The notes below the pieces were generated by a model that did not search any database, had not been told where the DNA came from, and saw only the letters and a list, made by a program, of their open reading frames with translations. From positions 160,001 through 187,500 of the forward strand of contig WBZZ01003060.1 of NCBI GenBank assembly GCA_019918135.1: DNA of 27,500 nucleotides, written 5' to 3'. Made by a program: the position numbers and the translations under genes. Below, piece after piece: positions 1 to 9,544 of this stretch (position 1 is its first letter; the number at the start of each line of letters is the position of its first letter). This DNA comes from Paulinella micropora. Its lineage: Eukaryota > Cercozoa > Imbricatea > Euglyphida > Paulinellidae.

Positions 1-1066
1 GAGTGGAAGGATACTAGTCAGTGCTTGAATACTCGTCAGTGAGAACAACTTGATTACAAGTTGATATGGGTAAAAAAGGAAATTGCTAGTGTAAAAATTG
101 GAAGAAGGCCAGCCCGCCACCCCGGCAACACACCTCTGGCTGAAAAATCACGCACTGCCACTCAACCAAGGACGCCCAACTTGAAAGCGGCGCCAGCGAC
201 CTGAGCTGAATCCTTGGACAGAGTCTGACGGACGTAGAGCTGATACGGCACTGAAGACCAGCGGCCGATATGCTTGATTGCGTCTGCGCTGACTCCAGCC
301 ATCGCGAGCAACGTTGCGCCTCCGATCCGCAATAAGGGGGGACCAGAGCTGCCTGCGGGTCAGAGACCGCGGAAAGGCACGGCGGAAGGACAAGGCGTCC
401 GGGTGGTATGACAGCAGCACATTCATTACCGTTGTACGTCTATGGCAGGGCGCCATAGAAGGGGGGGGAGGAGATAGTTCAAAATTCAAATTCAAATTTC
501 GGAACTCGAAAATCTCCAAACTCAAATTTGCATTTTGTAGAACCGGACGTACAACTTCACGGTGATGAAGGGCAAATCTCAGAGGTCACTCAAGATGCTC
601 AATGGTGTGTCTCCGCGGGACCCATGAGGAAATAGACCCGAAAAGTGAGCTCTCATTCGACGATATTTACCGATCTACCCCTATTAGCTACGGTTCCCGC
701 ATAAGACGGGGAGGGGGGATTGTAGGCGCAGATAGGTAAATATGCGACCTTTTCTTATACCCCTATACACAGTGATGTATAGAAGAGCTATATCTCGTCA
801 AGATGTAGTTATATCCGTTTTTATTTATATACTTTTGAGCCGGTTGACAACGATAATATTACGCCGGATTCATAGCCGGTACTACTTTTTTAAGCCGGAT
901 AATATTATCGTTAGGGGTGACATCGGGGAATGGCTCTCTGTTTCCTTTTTGTTGCTTGGCTCTGACAGTCTCCTATATTTTGCGCCATACTGGTTTCCTC
1001 TCTTTTGTAGAGGAGGAAGATTATGTTATTTTCAGAGTGCTGTGGAATTGGTTGGATAAATACCCC
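1..1066. other. Anonymous flanking DNA without a supported gene
   Basis: No convincing coding region is visible; the open frames here are short, overlap on both strands and resemble no family I know. The stretch holds short A/T-rich direct repeats around 480-530 (repeats of a CAAATT type) and an inverted repeat at 849-861/900-912 with a 38-nt spacer. It ends where the left LTR-like terminus of the retrotransposon begins at 1067, so it is probably host DNA or older repeat debris. Confidence 0.5.
849..912. repeat. Perfect 13-bp inverted repeat
   Basis: Arms AACGATAATATTA (849-861) and TAATATTATCGTT (900-912) are exact reverse complements, with a spacer carrying several CCGG motifs. It could form a hairpin or cruciform, or be the relic of a small transposon end. 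No ORF or target-site duplication around it supports a particular element. Confidence 0.6.
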
Positions 1067-1353
1067 TGTATTAAGACCGGAGGTCTCACCCTTACGAGCT
1101 CAAGAATAAAAACTGGTTCAGAACTAACCTCCACTTCTAAAGTAGAAAGGGAAGTCAAGTCTGAACCCAAACAACAAGTCAGAGGGGAAAACCGTTAAGA
1201 ACGGAGTGTGTGTCCCTTTGACAGGGTCAACTGACACGTTGCGTTACGTCCGTAACCTGCACAAATGCCAAAACATACCACAAACAACAACCCATAAGTG
1301 CAATTTCCCTTATTTAGCCATATATTCCCAGTCACGGGAAAAAAGGCCAAATT

Positions 1354-1370
1354 TCACGGAATTTCCGTGA
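1354..1370. repeat. 17-bp palindrome inside the LTR
   Basis: TCACGGAA-T-TTCCGTGA is a perfect palindrome around a central T. It is flanked by GGAAAAAAGG (1337-1346) and CCTTTTTCC (1371-1379), which are almost complementary, so a nested hairpin is possible. In an LTR this could be a regulatory protein site or an RNA structure; the role is not known. Confidence 0.5.
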
Positions 1371-1377
1371 CCTTTTT

Positions 1378-1412
1378 CCTTAACTTCAAACGGTTCCTTA
1401 ACTCAAACGGTT
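1378..1412. repeat. Tandem duplication, 18 + 17 bp
   Basis: CCTTAACTTCAAACGGTT is followed directly by the same sequence lacking one T. It lies just beside the palindrome, so the two may form one regulatory patch of the LTR. Confidence 0.7.
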
Positions 1413-2342
1413 ACTACATGTGTTGTAGAAGGATCGGGTCAACGCTATTAATGTGGGAGGTTATTCAATATGGATGCTACACAATAGTGTAATCTGCATC
1501 CTAAAAACCTTCTCCACGCCGGTAAACGGTTATGTGAATTATATAGGTTTTAAGGTCCTATGGGATCCAAGCTTCCTAGCTTTCCTCCCATATTCCTTAT
1601 CCTAAAACAATGTTAAAACCGGATGTATTAATCAGAACCGGAAATGTAATAAGAATTCATCTTAAACTACATTTAATAACAAGGAATTACTTCCACGAGT
1701 AAATTCCCGTAAATCCCAATAGCGTAAAAACGATGTAGTATACCGTGGGTGTTACATAGCACCCCTTTCCCCTCCTTTGAGATCGCTCGGATCTCAACTT
1801 CTGGAGTAATACCAACGGAGACTACAACTCGTATAATCTCGTCAGTACCGGCTTTCCGGGGAATCCCAGCCGACTGTCCACCACCCCAAGAGCTTCCCCG
1901 GCTCGACCCTTGATCAATTCTTACCAAGAGCCATCCAACGGATTATTGGCTTGTGTCATGCGGGCTAAGTACCAAGACTTAATGTTGCCCGAAGATCGTG
2001 AATCTGACACTCGACCTGTCCACGTCTTCAACCCTACGCGCGCGATTTTCCAGAAGTCACAGTCCCATAGTCTGGCCGACCACCAACCAGATCCTGTTCA
2101 ACCCGTCAAATGTGAATGGTGCCTTGGCCCGAAGTCCGCATTGACCGAACCTCAAAGTCCAAACCTTAAAACGACGATGGCGTTCTCGCCGAGTTCCCTC
2201 CTCGTACTGTGTCCGTAAAGCTTTAACGTTAAGTATGACTCTCAGTACTCTATTTCCCACACACCATGGTCAATGTGTGAGACACATTGCCCCGACCCGA
2301 ATTCCGTTCCTTCTACCATATCCGTATCCCGGATGCTTCTCC

Positions 2343-3040
2343 TCACTTCAGGCTTGGGTGCTTCTTCCCTCGCACCGTCTCAGTTGCGTGTGCACCCCCG
2401 ATTAGCCTTAAGTCCAACCCGCTCTGCTTGAGCATGTCCCATACCTTCTGCGGGATGTGCCCGTCGTGTAACTTGAAGGGGCAATCCAACACTCCCCTCG
2501 GCCACGCCGATATGGTCCATGCCTCATGATCCTTGTCACCCTTCCGTGTGGCTGGATCTATCTTGGCATCCCATACCTCCCTATTCGCAGCATCCCACCA
2601 TACCGGGACATACTCGCGATACATCCGGTTCTCACCCGTATCCTTATCCCAAGACCGGTAAAACTGTAGCATAGGCGGAAGGTTCCTAAGCGCACTCTCC
2701 GACGATCGAGTCTTGCTCGAGTCCTTAGCCAGTCCCACCACCTTCATCACAAAGAGAACATCCTTGTCCCCCTTTGTAACGAATCTAGATGGGGGCCTAA
2801 CCAGATAGAACTGATCCAAAACCCACGTCATCCCCAGTGTCTTATTACCTTCCTTCCACAACTTGTGCTTGACATCCACCTGCGAGGGTTCAACCAGCCC
2901 CTCCGGCTCCGCCTGCACGTCCGTCTTCCTACGCTTACCCGGCCTACTCCCCGGTTCCGAGTAGATCAGATCATTTTCCGCCGCCCTCTTCGCCGCCTCC
3001 GTGGGTGGCTTGCGACTCGCATCTGACCCCTTTTCCCCGG
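2343..3040 (-). pseudogene. Charged C-terminal extension of the Gypsy polyprotein
   Basis: An open minus-strand frame runs from about 3040 to a stop at 2343. Its first methionine-type codon in the provided frame is a GTG at 2918, but the frame stays open further upstream without a clear ATG, as expected for the tail of a polyprotein rather than a separate gene. The first part is basic and disordered-looking, with a GKRRK cluster. The second part is a folded-looking block rich in W, D and K, with a PVWWDAANREVWDAKI segment and a C-terminal TVRGKKHPSLK. I do not recognise the fold; it is not an obvious chromodomain. It sits directly downstream of the integrase C-terminal region in the direction of transcription. 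Confidence 0.4.
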
Positions 3041-3058
3041 CTTCGGGCCCTTTGGAGT

Positions 3059-3597
3059 TTATCCGGCCGACGCCCTCTTCAGGGGCCCGTGCCTTCTTCC
3101 CCTCCTGGCCCTTCCGGTCCCCGGTTTCCCACCATCGGGTTCCTTATCCGTTCCCAATTTAGGAGGGTCCTGAAACTCTCCCTTTTCCCTGACGAGCGCT
3201 TCCTGGAGCGTCTCGTTCTCCATTAGGAAACGGATCGTACTTGATGAGGCGCCGAACATTAACAATCTTGTTCTCCCCCCTGCCTCTAATCCGATAGTTA
3301 AACGGCCCCGTCTTGCACCACCTGATAAGGCCCCTTCCAGTGCACAAACATCTTAGATGATATGCCTTTCGGAACCTGTGGGTATTATAACATGACGATG
3401 TCCCCTGGCTTATACGTCACCATAGACAAGTCTTGTTCTAAGGGTTCCTTGCTCAGCTGGCGGGTCTGTTCCGCCAGCCTCGCTTGCCTTACCGCTTGCA
3501 TGGCCTCCATGGAGACACGCATACGAACCCCCCAGAGCTCATCCTCGTCCATCATAAGCCCAGGTCCATCCTGATACACCAGGTGTTGGGGCATCAC
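3059..3597 (-). pseudogene. Integrase C-terminal domain remnant (Gypsy)
   Basis: Read in three frames on the minus strand. The 3385-3597 part carries helical residues followed by YKPGDIVML, the usual 'pGD.V.l' entry to the integrase SH3-like domain. The 3159-3347 part has CTGRGLIRW then YRIRGRGENKIVNVRRLIKY, matching the typical 'Y.i....r....VnV.rLk.Y' end of Gypsy integrases. The 3059-3265 frame continues as an acidic/basic, probably helical tail. Frame changes at about 3350-3385 and 3200 break it. It lies immediately downstream of the DDE core. Confidence 0.6.
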
Positions 3598-3609
3598 CGG
3601 CTCCTGCCC

Positions 3610-4062
3610 CTACGCCACCTGATACGGGGACCTACATTCCGCCCCCGCTCCAAGAGCCTTCGACTGCATCGCGTTCATAGCGAAAACAAAGCTCGGGACT
3701 ACCTCTCTCCACAAGAGCTGACTCTTCTTGCAGTAGGTCCTCAGAGCCGACTTGAGCGGTCTATGCACCCGCTCAATTTTGCCATTAGCCCTTGGATTGT
3801 ACGGTGTAACGTACTGCCAGTGAACCCCGTAAAACTTTGCGAGCCTTTCCATCAGCTCGTTGTCAAAGGCTGGCCCCTTATCTGAGCAGATCGTCTCGGG
3901 GACCCCTACCACACATAGGATTCGATCGATCAGCTCCCTAGCTGTCGTCCCTGCCGTTGTGTCAGGCATCGCCCAAACGTAATTGTTCGCCCTATCAATG
4001 ACCGTCATCAAGAACTTATCCTTCGCCGGCCCCACCGGCGGCAACGGCCCCACGTGGTCCAC
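3610..4062 (-). pseudogene. Integrase catalytic core (rve, DDE) of the Gypsy element
   Basis: This 150-codon open stretch has all three catalytic positions: the first Asp in VDHVGPLPPVG, the second in CSDKGPAFDN, the Glu in NGKIERVHRPLK. Exactly 35 residues lie between the second Asp and the Glu, the classical DX35E spacing. TPYNPRANGKIER is the standard Gypsy signature. The enzyme would join element cDNA to host DNA in the nucleus. The frame breaks at both ends, upstream to the zinc domain and downstream after SPYQVA, so no intact integrase can be made even though the core itself is well preserved. This is the strongest single identifier of the retrotransposon. Confidence 0.88.
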
Positions 4063-4461
4063 AATGAATGCAGGAACTCAAAGAGCCTTTCCAGCAATGT
4101 AAATTTCCCTACCGGGATTTTCCCTTCCACTGGCTGCTTTTTGTTCAACTGACAGGTCGTGCAGCCCTTGACCCTCTCCTTGATGAACTTATCCATTCCT
4201 TCCCACCATCCTCCTTTTGATAATCCACTGCGTCCTGTGCACCCCCGGGTGATTAACCAACGGGACCACGTGCGACGCTACGTAGATCATCTGTCTCAGT
4301 TTGGCCGGGACCCATAAGACCCACTTCTCCGGGTTCTTGGCCGTCTCTGCCGTCTTACCCATATACCAAAGGAGGCCACCCCGCCATGCCAGAGTTTGTA
4401 GCTGTGATCGGATCTTCTCCGTCAGCAACAGCTCGTCCCCTGCCAAAAAGTACTGGATCAA
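4008..4461 (-). pseudogene. Integrase zinc-binding domain (H2C2), frameshifted
   Basis: Two overlapping minus-strand frames make one domain. The 4189-4461 part has WVPAKLRQMIYVASH, then HPGVHRT with the zinc histidines. The 4008-4196 part has DKFIKERVKGCTTCQLNKK with the CxxC pair. These are the usual parts of the HHCC module that precedes a Gypsy integrase core. A frameshift near 4190 separates the histidines from the cysteines. Confidence 0.75.
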
Positions 4462-4745
4462 GTCCTTTGTTCATCGGCCCTCTGACACTGTCTCCATGCC
4501 TCCATCGACGCGATACGCACTGTACCGTCCTCTACCTGAATTCCCACTCGAGGCCTGGAATCCGGCTCCGACCCCTCCGCAGCCCCCACTGGCTCTAACG
4601 AGGTCACCTCCGGTTCTGGAGCCGTTTCCACGCCCGGGTCTTCCACGTAGGTTCAGACGGCCGGTGCCGCGTGCGCTTGGCAACAGTAGCACTCATGCTC
4701 CGCCTTATCCTCATCCAGAATAGCGGCCTTCTGCCTCATATTCCT
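4462..4745 (-). pseudogene. Acidic linker between RNase H and integrase
   Basis: Minus-strand codons give a Glu/Pro-rich, variable stretch (for example EDPGVETAPEPEVTSLEPVG) ending in SMEAWRQCQRADEQ, then a frameshift into the integrase zinc-domain frame. Low-complexity linkers of this sort are common between RNase H and integrase in Gypsy polyproteins. No catalytic motif is seen. Confidence 0.4.
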
Positions 4746-6101
4746 TCAGGCGTTGCACGGCCTCCTCCGCAAAATGCTCCCTACCGCACTCTGCTGGCCA
4801 ACCTCCCGTTCCAACTGAGACATCATGACCCTCCTGTATTCCCCCTTTTTTGCCTCTATCACCCTAGGCTCCTTTCGGCTAGACCCCGGGTGAGCCTTAT
4901 TGGCATAGAAGATCATGTTCGCCTGCAAGATATCCTGTTGATCCTTCCTCAACGCCAAGTCCTCGAACTCGTCCATCTGCTGCATCGCAGCCAGACATGC
5001 GGATAGAGTTGAGTAATTGACCCTCGACAATGAGTCTGCGACAATATTCTTCTTGCCGGGAATATATTTGACGGCGAAGTCACAACACGACAGCAAGGCC
5101 TGCCACCCGGCCAGCCTGCCCGTGCAATCGTTCGTCATCAACCACATAAGGTTCTGGTGGTCCGTCCTTACCACGATATCCCGTGACCCCCATAAGTATT
5201 CCCTGAGCCTTATAAACGACCAAACCACCGCCAAGGCCTCCCTCTGCCTCATACAGTAGTTCTGTTCTGCCTTATTGAGCTTCCGGCTCAAGTACATGAT
5301 CGGCCGTAAGGCCCCCCTATCATCGTATTGCTGTAGGACCGCTCCGACCGCGTACTTAGACGCATCGGTGTCCAGCACATATTGTTTATCCACATCCGGC
5401 ATCATCAAGATGCAATCCTTGTTAAACTTGGGATCATGAGTCAACATTTCCTTAATGAACTCGAACGTCTCCTCCTGTTTAGGCGTCCATTCCCATATAT
5501 CGCCTTTCAAGTACAGCTCCCTGAACGGCTTAACCGTATCCGACCAATTTGGAAAGAACTGACTGTAATATTGCGCAAGCGCAATGAAGGAGAACAACTC
5601 CGACCGCGTCTGAGGCCGCTTAATGCCTTCCACAGCATCCCTCTTCTTAGCCGCAATCGCTACCGTCCCGTTCGAGATATCATATCCTAGGTATGTAACC
5701 TGTCGGGTGGCAAGCTGGCACTTGTCCATGTTCATTCTTGGTATAAAACCCCGTGAAGCACGTAAGTGTCTGTCACGTATTTTCTGAAGGTCACATCCCT
5801 TGAGTGAGTTCCGATATGTCAGCCCCTGTGTCCTAGTGCCTAATCTACAAGCAAGCACCAAATGCTGCTTCCTAGACGGCACCGGGATTGGGTGATCCAC
5901 CATCCGGTCCAAAACCTCATCCGCCCATAGTGCCTTGTCATGGAACGGTAGGACAATAGAGAACGGTTTGTCACCCTCGAAATACTTCGTGAGCAACTTC
6001 GCCGTCTCCCCAGAATTCCGCGGACAAAGAGGTTTGTCACCCCACATGTTTTCCACGAAATCCATTATTTCATCCTCCGTCCCTCCCGCTGGAACCCACA
6101 C
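4746..6101 (-). pseudogene. Reverse transcriptase remnant plus RNase H (Gypsy pol)
   Basis: A 451-codon minus-strand frame. The second half is a good RNase H: YVLDTDASKYAVGAVLQQ with the first catalytic Asp, SRKLNKAEQNY, REALAVVWSFIRLREYL and VVRTDHQNLMWL, then IPGKKNIVADSLSRV. Before it comes the RT connection/thumb region with MDKCQLATRQVTYLGYDIS. The RT fingers and palm, including the Y/F-x-DD catalytic box that should lie shortly upstream of the KCQ motif, are missing. The preceding 100 or so residues are unrelated to RT and look like joined non-contiguous pieces. The element therefore has an internal deletion as well as frameshifts and cannot reverse-transcribe itself. Confidence 0.82.
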
Positions 6102-6137
6102 CTATATCAACGGTTCAAACAACGGCCTATTGGCCTG

Positions 6138-6992
6138 TCATGCCTTTGCATGGAAGCAGTATCGGTTCTGAAGGAACAAATAAGGCCCCTTCTTCCCATC
6201 CCAGAACCTATCCATCCCTGCCTCCATGTCCATGTTATGTTCTTCCAAAGTGTAGGCCATAATCTGGGCACACCGGCCCTGAATTAAGTCCTCCACCGTT
6301 GCCCTTTCCCACCGTCGAACAACCTTTCTAGCCCTCCCCGCCAACCCGCGGTTATCCGGCTCGAAATTCCTATAATAGTTGTTCAACGCTGGATGCTGAT
6401 ATGGCTTCGGTATGATCAACTGCACCCTCGCGCTCGCGCAATTGCGTGTGAGTCACCGCCCTTGGTCGTGCCGTGTTTAGTGAACGATACCGCGTAAGTA
6501 TCCGTATGGAAGAGAGGACTCGAACTGCCATCCGCCCCCTCACCGTATGCTCCGCGTCATCATCACTAATTCCATAGTGCACCAATCCCGACCAGCAGTC
6601 AATCAACGTACTCATCCTAATGAGCTGTTTGAATCCAAACCGCAAGCATTATCAGGGCAGCCATAGAACTGAATGTCATAGGACTTACTCGAGTAGAGTT
6701 CCATGGCTAACACCATGGTCCCCTCCGCTCTCGCCTTCCCAATCATTCCCTCTATGCCCCCCCTCATCGGCAACATATTTCGTCCAACCACGCCTTTATT
6801 GCCGCCACGAATCTCGCCCCCGCGATATATTACAATTAGCCAACGTATCGTTAGCCGATTATCGCATAGTACCCACTCAAAGTTCACAAGGTAAACCTGA
6901 GCAACCCATAGGCATCGTGTTGCGGTAGCCTCATCTCCAGGCGCAGAGTCCTTCATCGGCGGATAACACTGAGAACAAAAGTGTAGCATCAT
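6138..6992 (-). pseudogene. Upstream pol region with degenerate protease-like stretch
   Basis: Three overlapping minus-strand frames (6612-6992, 6370-6645, 6138-6425) lie where the protease and the start of RT should be. The middle one contains STLIDCWSGLVHYGI, which resembles the retropepsin entry 'tlIDsGat.n.i', but the catalytic Asp-Ser/Thr-Gly triad is disrupted. The lower frame has YYRNFEPDNRGLAGRARKVVRRWERATVEDLIQGR, a folded-looking segment I cannot place. Decay is strong and the assignment rests mostly on position. Confidence 0.4.
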
Positions 6993-7496
6993 ACACTCCG
7001 CTCGCTCGGTTCGACAGCCCGCTTTTAATGCCTCCCTTAGCGGCTAAAAAGTCCGAGACTTCCAATATGCCATCATGATTTGCATATATGCTTATCAAAA
7101 CCGTCGATGTTTTCCGCCTTTATTGTCTTTTCCTTCCCACGGCTCCTTCAGCTATGTCATAGCTGCCAAAGTAACTGAAATCTGACACGCAGCCATAGAT
7201 GTCCGATTGGCTTTACCGTCATGTCCCACCATATTTATACAGTGCGTCCCACACCGTTCTAGCCGGCTACCATCCACCCAATTCAGTACTGTAACTTACT
7301 TTGAAATCCATAGTGACATTCTGCCACTTCCCTAGTGCCTTCCAGTCACTTCCTCCTTCAAAGTTTACAGTCGAATATCAGCCAGCCGGTTGCCGAAAGA
7401 AAAGATAAAAGAAAAATTTTAATCAAAACTTATGTATTAATAACCACTCAGTCAGTCTCCTCAGTGTGACCAAACCATGCATGAACACATTTCCAA
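6993..7496. other. Retrotransposon leader or lost gag region, no gene seen
   Basis: About 500 bases with stops in all frames. A gag gene would be expected on the minus strand upstream of the protease, but no CCHC knuckle or capsid-like helix run is visible. It is probably decayed gag or leader sequence. Confidence 0.4.
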
Positions 7497-7674
7497 TGCA
7501 ATCCAATGCAATCCAATGCATATCCAATGCAATCCAATGCAATCCAATGCATATCCAATGCATATCCAATGCAATCCAATGCAATCCAATGCAATCCAAT
7601 GCATATCCAATGCATATCCAATGCATATCCAATGCAATCCAATGCATATCCAATGCAATCCAATGCATATCCAA
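7497..7674. repeat. Binary 10/11-bp tandem satellite, 17 units
   Basis: The array consists only of A = TGCAATCCAA (10 bp) and B = TGCATATCCAA (11 bp), in the order AABAABBAAABBBABAB (9 A, 8 B; 178 bp), followed by a partial TGCAT. There is essentially no point mutation between units; only the AA versus ATA difference separates the two types. Near-perfect identity implies recent expansion by slippage or unequal exchange inside an otherwise heavily decayed element. Open frames through it on both strands are repeat artefacts. Confidence 0.95.
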
Positions 7675-8477
7675 TGCATCGTGAGAGATAGAGAAGAAAG
7701 ACATGCCCACTCTCATCCCAGATTAAAAAAATAAAATTAAAAAAAAAAGAGCCATGCTTTCCCTTCCACTCACAACAGGAGAGAAAAGAGAGACAATACG
7801 CAAGCTCACATCCTCCCACAGAGAGACATAATGCATGCTTCCTTCCCATATAGAGACACCACGTATGCTTTCTTCCCCCATGGCCACCACAACAGAAAAG
7901 GAAACCGAGACGAAAGGAATTAATGCTCACCCCCCCCCCCCCCCACCGAGAAGGAAAGAGAGAGAGAAAAAGAGCCATCCTTCCTCCCCTAACGCCTATG
8001 ATTGCTGGTCGCCTCCTGTCTGTCAGCCTACGTGCCCACTGGCACAGGCCTCCTCCACAGCCAGCCTTCCCTGCACCACTGACACAGGCCTCCTCCACAG
8101 CAGACCAGTTCAACCACCTGTGCATCTCACTCATCCAACCATGAGAGACAGGCAAAAGAAACAAACATACCATGGGTCAAAGTCAGCACCAAACCCAGTA
8201 ACGCCGACATGTTGAGCTCCTAGGTGCTAAGGTCCAAGTTTCGAGATCAGGGTCCTACCCTGTTGATCTTCAAAACCCCCCCTTAACACCTGTAGTTTCC
8301 TTTTCCTTAAACGACTGAAAGCACTATCTCACACGACCAGTACTGAGTACTGATTGTCGAGAAGCTACTTAACACTCTCCCCAAGACACAGTCAACAACA
8401 GTGACTGATTGCCCCCAGAGAGTGTGTCGTTCCAATTCCCAAACTTATGAGTTCGAAAAAGGCATAGGGACTCCAAA
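7675..8477. other. Low-complexity purine/pyrimidine-rich DNA, 5' leader of the retrotransposon
   Basis: Contains A-rich tracts (about 7726-7750), GAGA-rich stretches, a C15 run (7930-7944), and two related segments with CACAGGCCTCCTCCACAG (around 8043 and 8083). A long minus-strand frame across 7448-8173 is compositionally driven and runs into the satellite, so I do not call it a gene. It lies between the PBS-like site and the pol remnants and is likely leader sequence or later insertions. Confidence 0.45.
8462..8475 (-). promoter_or_regulatory. Primer-binding-site-like sequence
   Basis: On the minus strand the LTR remnant ends AATACA (8478) and after a TT spacer comes TGGAGTCCCTATGC. A PBS typically starts with TGG, complementary to the tRNA 3' CCA, within a few bases of the 5' LTR. 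This position and start fit; which tRNA would prime is not determined. Confidence 0.5.
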
Positions 8478-8523
8478 TGTATTAAGACCGGAGGTCTTAC
8501 CCTTACGAGCTCAATAATAAAAA
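8478..8523 (-). repeat. 46-bp remnant of the right (5') LTR
   Basis: Matches 1067-1112 at 44 of 46 positions. It includes the self-complementary AGACCGGAGGTCT and an AATAAA-like A-rich end. Similarity stops sharply at 8523, where AT-rich Polinton-type DNA begins. The rest of this LTR is missing or displaced. Confidence 0.75.
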
Positions 8524-8905
8524 GGAATTTAATAATAATGTTGAACACAACTACTATAGGTACCACTATAGGACAGTTATCTTTTTATGTAAAATAAGGC
8601 TATTTTCATATAAATTCGTCTTACTATTAATTTCAATAAAAATATACATAATTTCATCCAAATTCAATACAAGCATTCTTAATCAATAAATAGTCCATAT
8701 ATGAATTTCTCTCAAATTCTAAAAAAAAGATAACTCATCTATCTTTTGCCAAATCAACACGAAGAGACATCAAAACCCGTCTCTTAGTTTTTACTGCTGT
8801 CCTGAACTTAGTTATCTTTTTTTGAAAAAATGAAAGTCCTCTCCTGTTGCGAGTTTGATTAATTTCCATTTAAATATAATAAAAAATATATTATATATAA
8901 TATAA
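8524..8905. other. AT-rich leader of the Polinton-like segment
   Basis: Almost 400 bases of A/T-rich DNA without an ORF of note. The last 40 bases (TATATTATATATAATATAA type) directly precede the ATG at 8906 and are a plausible TATA-containing promoter. No terminal inverted repeat or 6-bp target duplication could be recognised. Confidence 0.5.
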
Positions 8906-9121
8906 ATGGGTAGACATCCGACATATACTGCGGAGGAGGCAAGGGCAAAACACGCTGAACGTATGAGAGAGTATCAAAGAAGAAATAAAGAGAAAGCACT
9001 TATGAGAGCAAAAGAATATTATCAAAAAAACAAGGCAGACATACTGAGAAAATCAAAAGAGAAAAGAGAAAAAACCAAGGCTGACCTTATTAGACTCCAG
9101 AATATTGTCGGTGAAAATTGA
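8906..9121 (+). CDS. Small highly basic helical protein
   Basis: A 71-aa protein starting at the ATG at 8906, 3' of a strongly AT-rich stretch. It is rich in Lys, Arg and Glu with repeated short patterns (YQRRNKEKA, YYQKNKADI), predicted to be almost entirely helical. Short proteins with repeated 'YYqKNKe' blocks are frequent in virophages, Polinton-like viruses and giant viruses, where their role is unknown; nucleic-acid binding is a reasonable guess from charge. It is the first gene of the fragment and reads in the same direction as polB. Confidence 0.55.
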   Translation: MGRHPTYTAEEARAKHAERMREYQRRNKEKALMRAKEYYQKNKADILRKSKEKREKTKADLIRLQNIVGEN

Positions 9122-9159
9122 GACCTGAAAAAAATTGAATTTCATATTAAAGATAAGAT

Positions 9160-9205
9160 AATATTTTATATATATATATATATATTATATATAAAATAAA
9201 AATAT
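9160..9205. promoter_or_regulatory. (TA)n tract, probable promoter region
   Basis: TTTATATATATATATATATATTATATATAAAAT lies just upstream of the ATG at 9236. It is self-complementary and TATA-like. A similar tract precedes the gene at 8906, so each small gene may carry its own AT-rich promoter. Confidence 0.4.
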
Positions 9206-9235
9206 TTTTTGGAAAAAATATATTCCAATAAATAT

Positions 9236-9544
9236 ATGGCGAACACCATCGACTATGGCGGACACACATGGAACTTGGACAAGTTGGCGGAAGCAAAAAT
9301 AACATATCAGATAAGGCAAAACAAGTTATATGTTAAAAAGCCGAACGGAACTAGGTTTTATGACATAACAACGACAAGGGGAGCACTATCTGACCCTGAA
9401 AGGTTTTATTCTGAACCTGAGCGAAAACAAAGGGAAAGAAAATATGTTGAACCACAAGTAATTGAGTTCAATGGCTATAAACTAATAAGGATTGACACTG
9501 AACACAAACTACCTGTGGGCAATCGGTATATACTATTAAATTAA
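9236..9544 (+). CDS. Unknown 102-aa Polinton-associated protein
   Basis: I take the ATG at 9236 as start; the frame opens a few codons earlier, at a TTG, without a better start. The protein begins MANTIDYGGHTWNLDKLAEA, is mixed alpha/beta in appearance and charged, and has no membrane segment or cysteine motif. It shows no family signature I recognise. It stands between the basic protein and polB on the same strand, with about 50 bases to the polymerase start, so it probably belongs to the same element and not to the host. Confidence 0.5.
   Translation: MANTIDYGGHTWNLDKLAEAKITYQIRQNKLYVKKPNGTRFYDITTTRGALSDPERFYSEPERKQRERKYVEPQVIEFNGYKLIRIDTEHKLPVGNRYILLN

Larger units (their letters stand above)
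1067..2286 (-). repeat. Putative left LTR (3' LTR of the minus-strand element)
   Basis: The outer edge is well supported: 1067-1112 matches 8478-8523 with two mismatches (C/T and G/T), and on the minus strand it ends in AATACA, a usual LTR CA end. The inner edge is inferred from a minus-strand TGTGTC at 2286 preceded by a G-rich GGGTCGGGGCAA that could serve as polypurine tract. This gives about 1.2 kb. Inside are a 17-bp palindrome (1354-1370) and a tandem 17/18-bp repeat (1378-1412). No long ORF is present. Confidence 0.4.
1067..8523 (-). mobile_element. Decayed Ty3/Gypsy-like LTR retrotransposon
   Basis: Read on the minus strand, the order is LTR remnant (8478-8523), PBS-like site, leader with a satellite insert, protease-like stretch, RT remnant and RNase H, integrase zinc domain, DDE core, integrase C-terminal domain, a charged C-terminal extension, then a left LTR ending at 1067. 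RT-RNaseH-IN is the Ty3/Gypsy order. The two ends share 44 of 46 bases and both begin TG on the plus strand. Many frameshifts and stops, and loss of the RT active site, make it non-autonomous and old. No gag is recognisable. The right LTR keeps only 46 bp, which suggests it was cut off where the Polinton-like DNA starts. Confidence 0.75.

Noticed and set aside
314..565. Short opposed frames 148-525 (minus) and 314-565 (plus)
   Set aside because: They overlap each other on opposite strands, lack any recognisable motif and sit in anonymous repeat-like DNA.
849..912. Geminivirus/CRESS-type replication origin (contains TAATATTAC)
   Set aside because: The nonanucleotide lies in the stem and not the loop of the inverted repeat, and there is no Rep-like coding sequence nearby.
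7497..7674. CRISPR-like array
   Set aside because: There are no spacers; units are contiguous 10/11-bp repeats in eukaryotic DNA.
7448..8173. 241-codon minus-strand frame across the satellite
   Set aside because: Its sequence is the translated 10/11-bp repeat plus low-complexity DNA; no domain, and other frames are equally open in the array.
8217..8280. tRNA-like or attenuator-like hairpin (AGGGTCCTACCCT with GATC flanks)
   Set aside because: The stem is short and no cloverleaf arms or TPsiC-type box can be drawn; it is within decayed retrotransposon leader.
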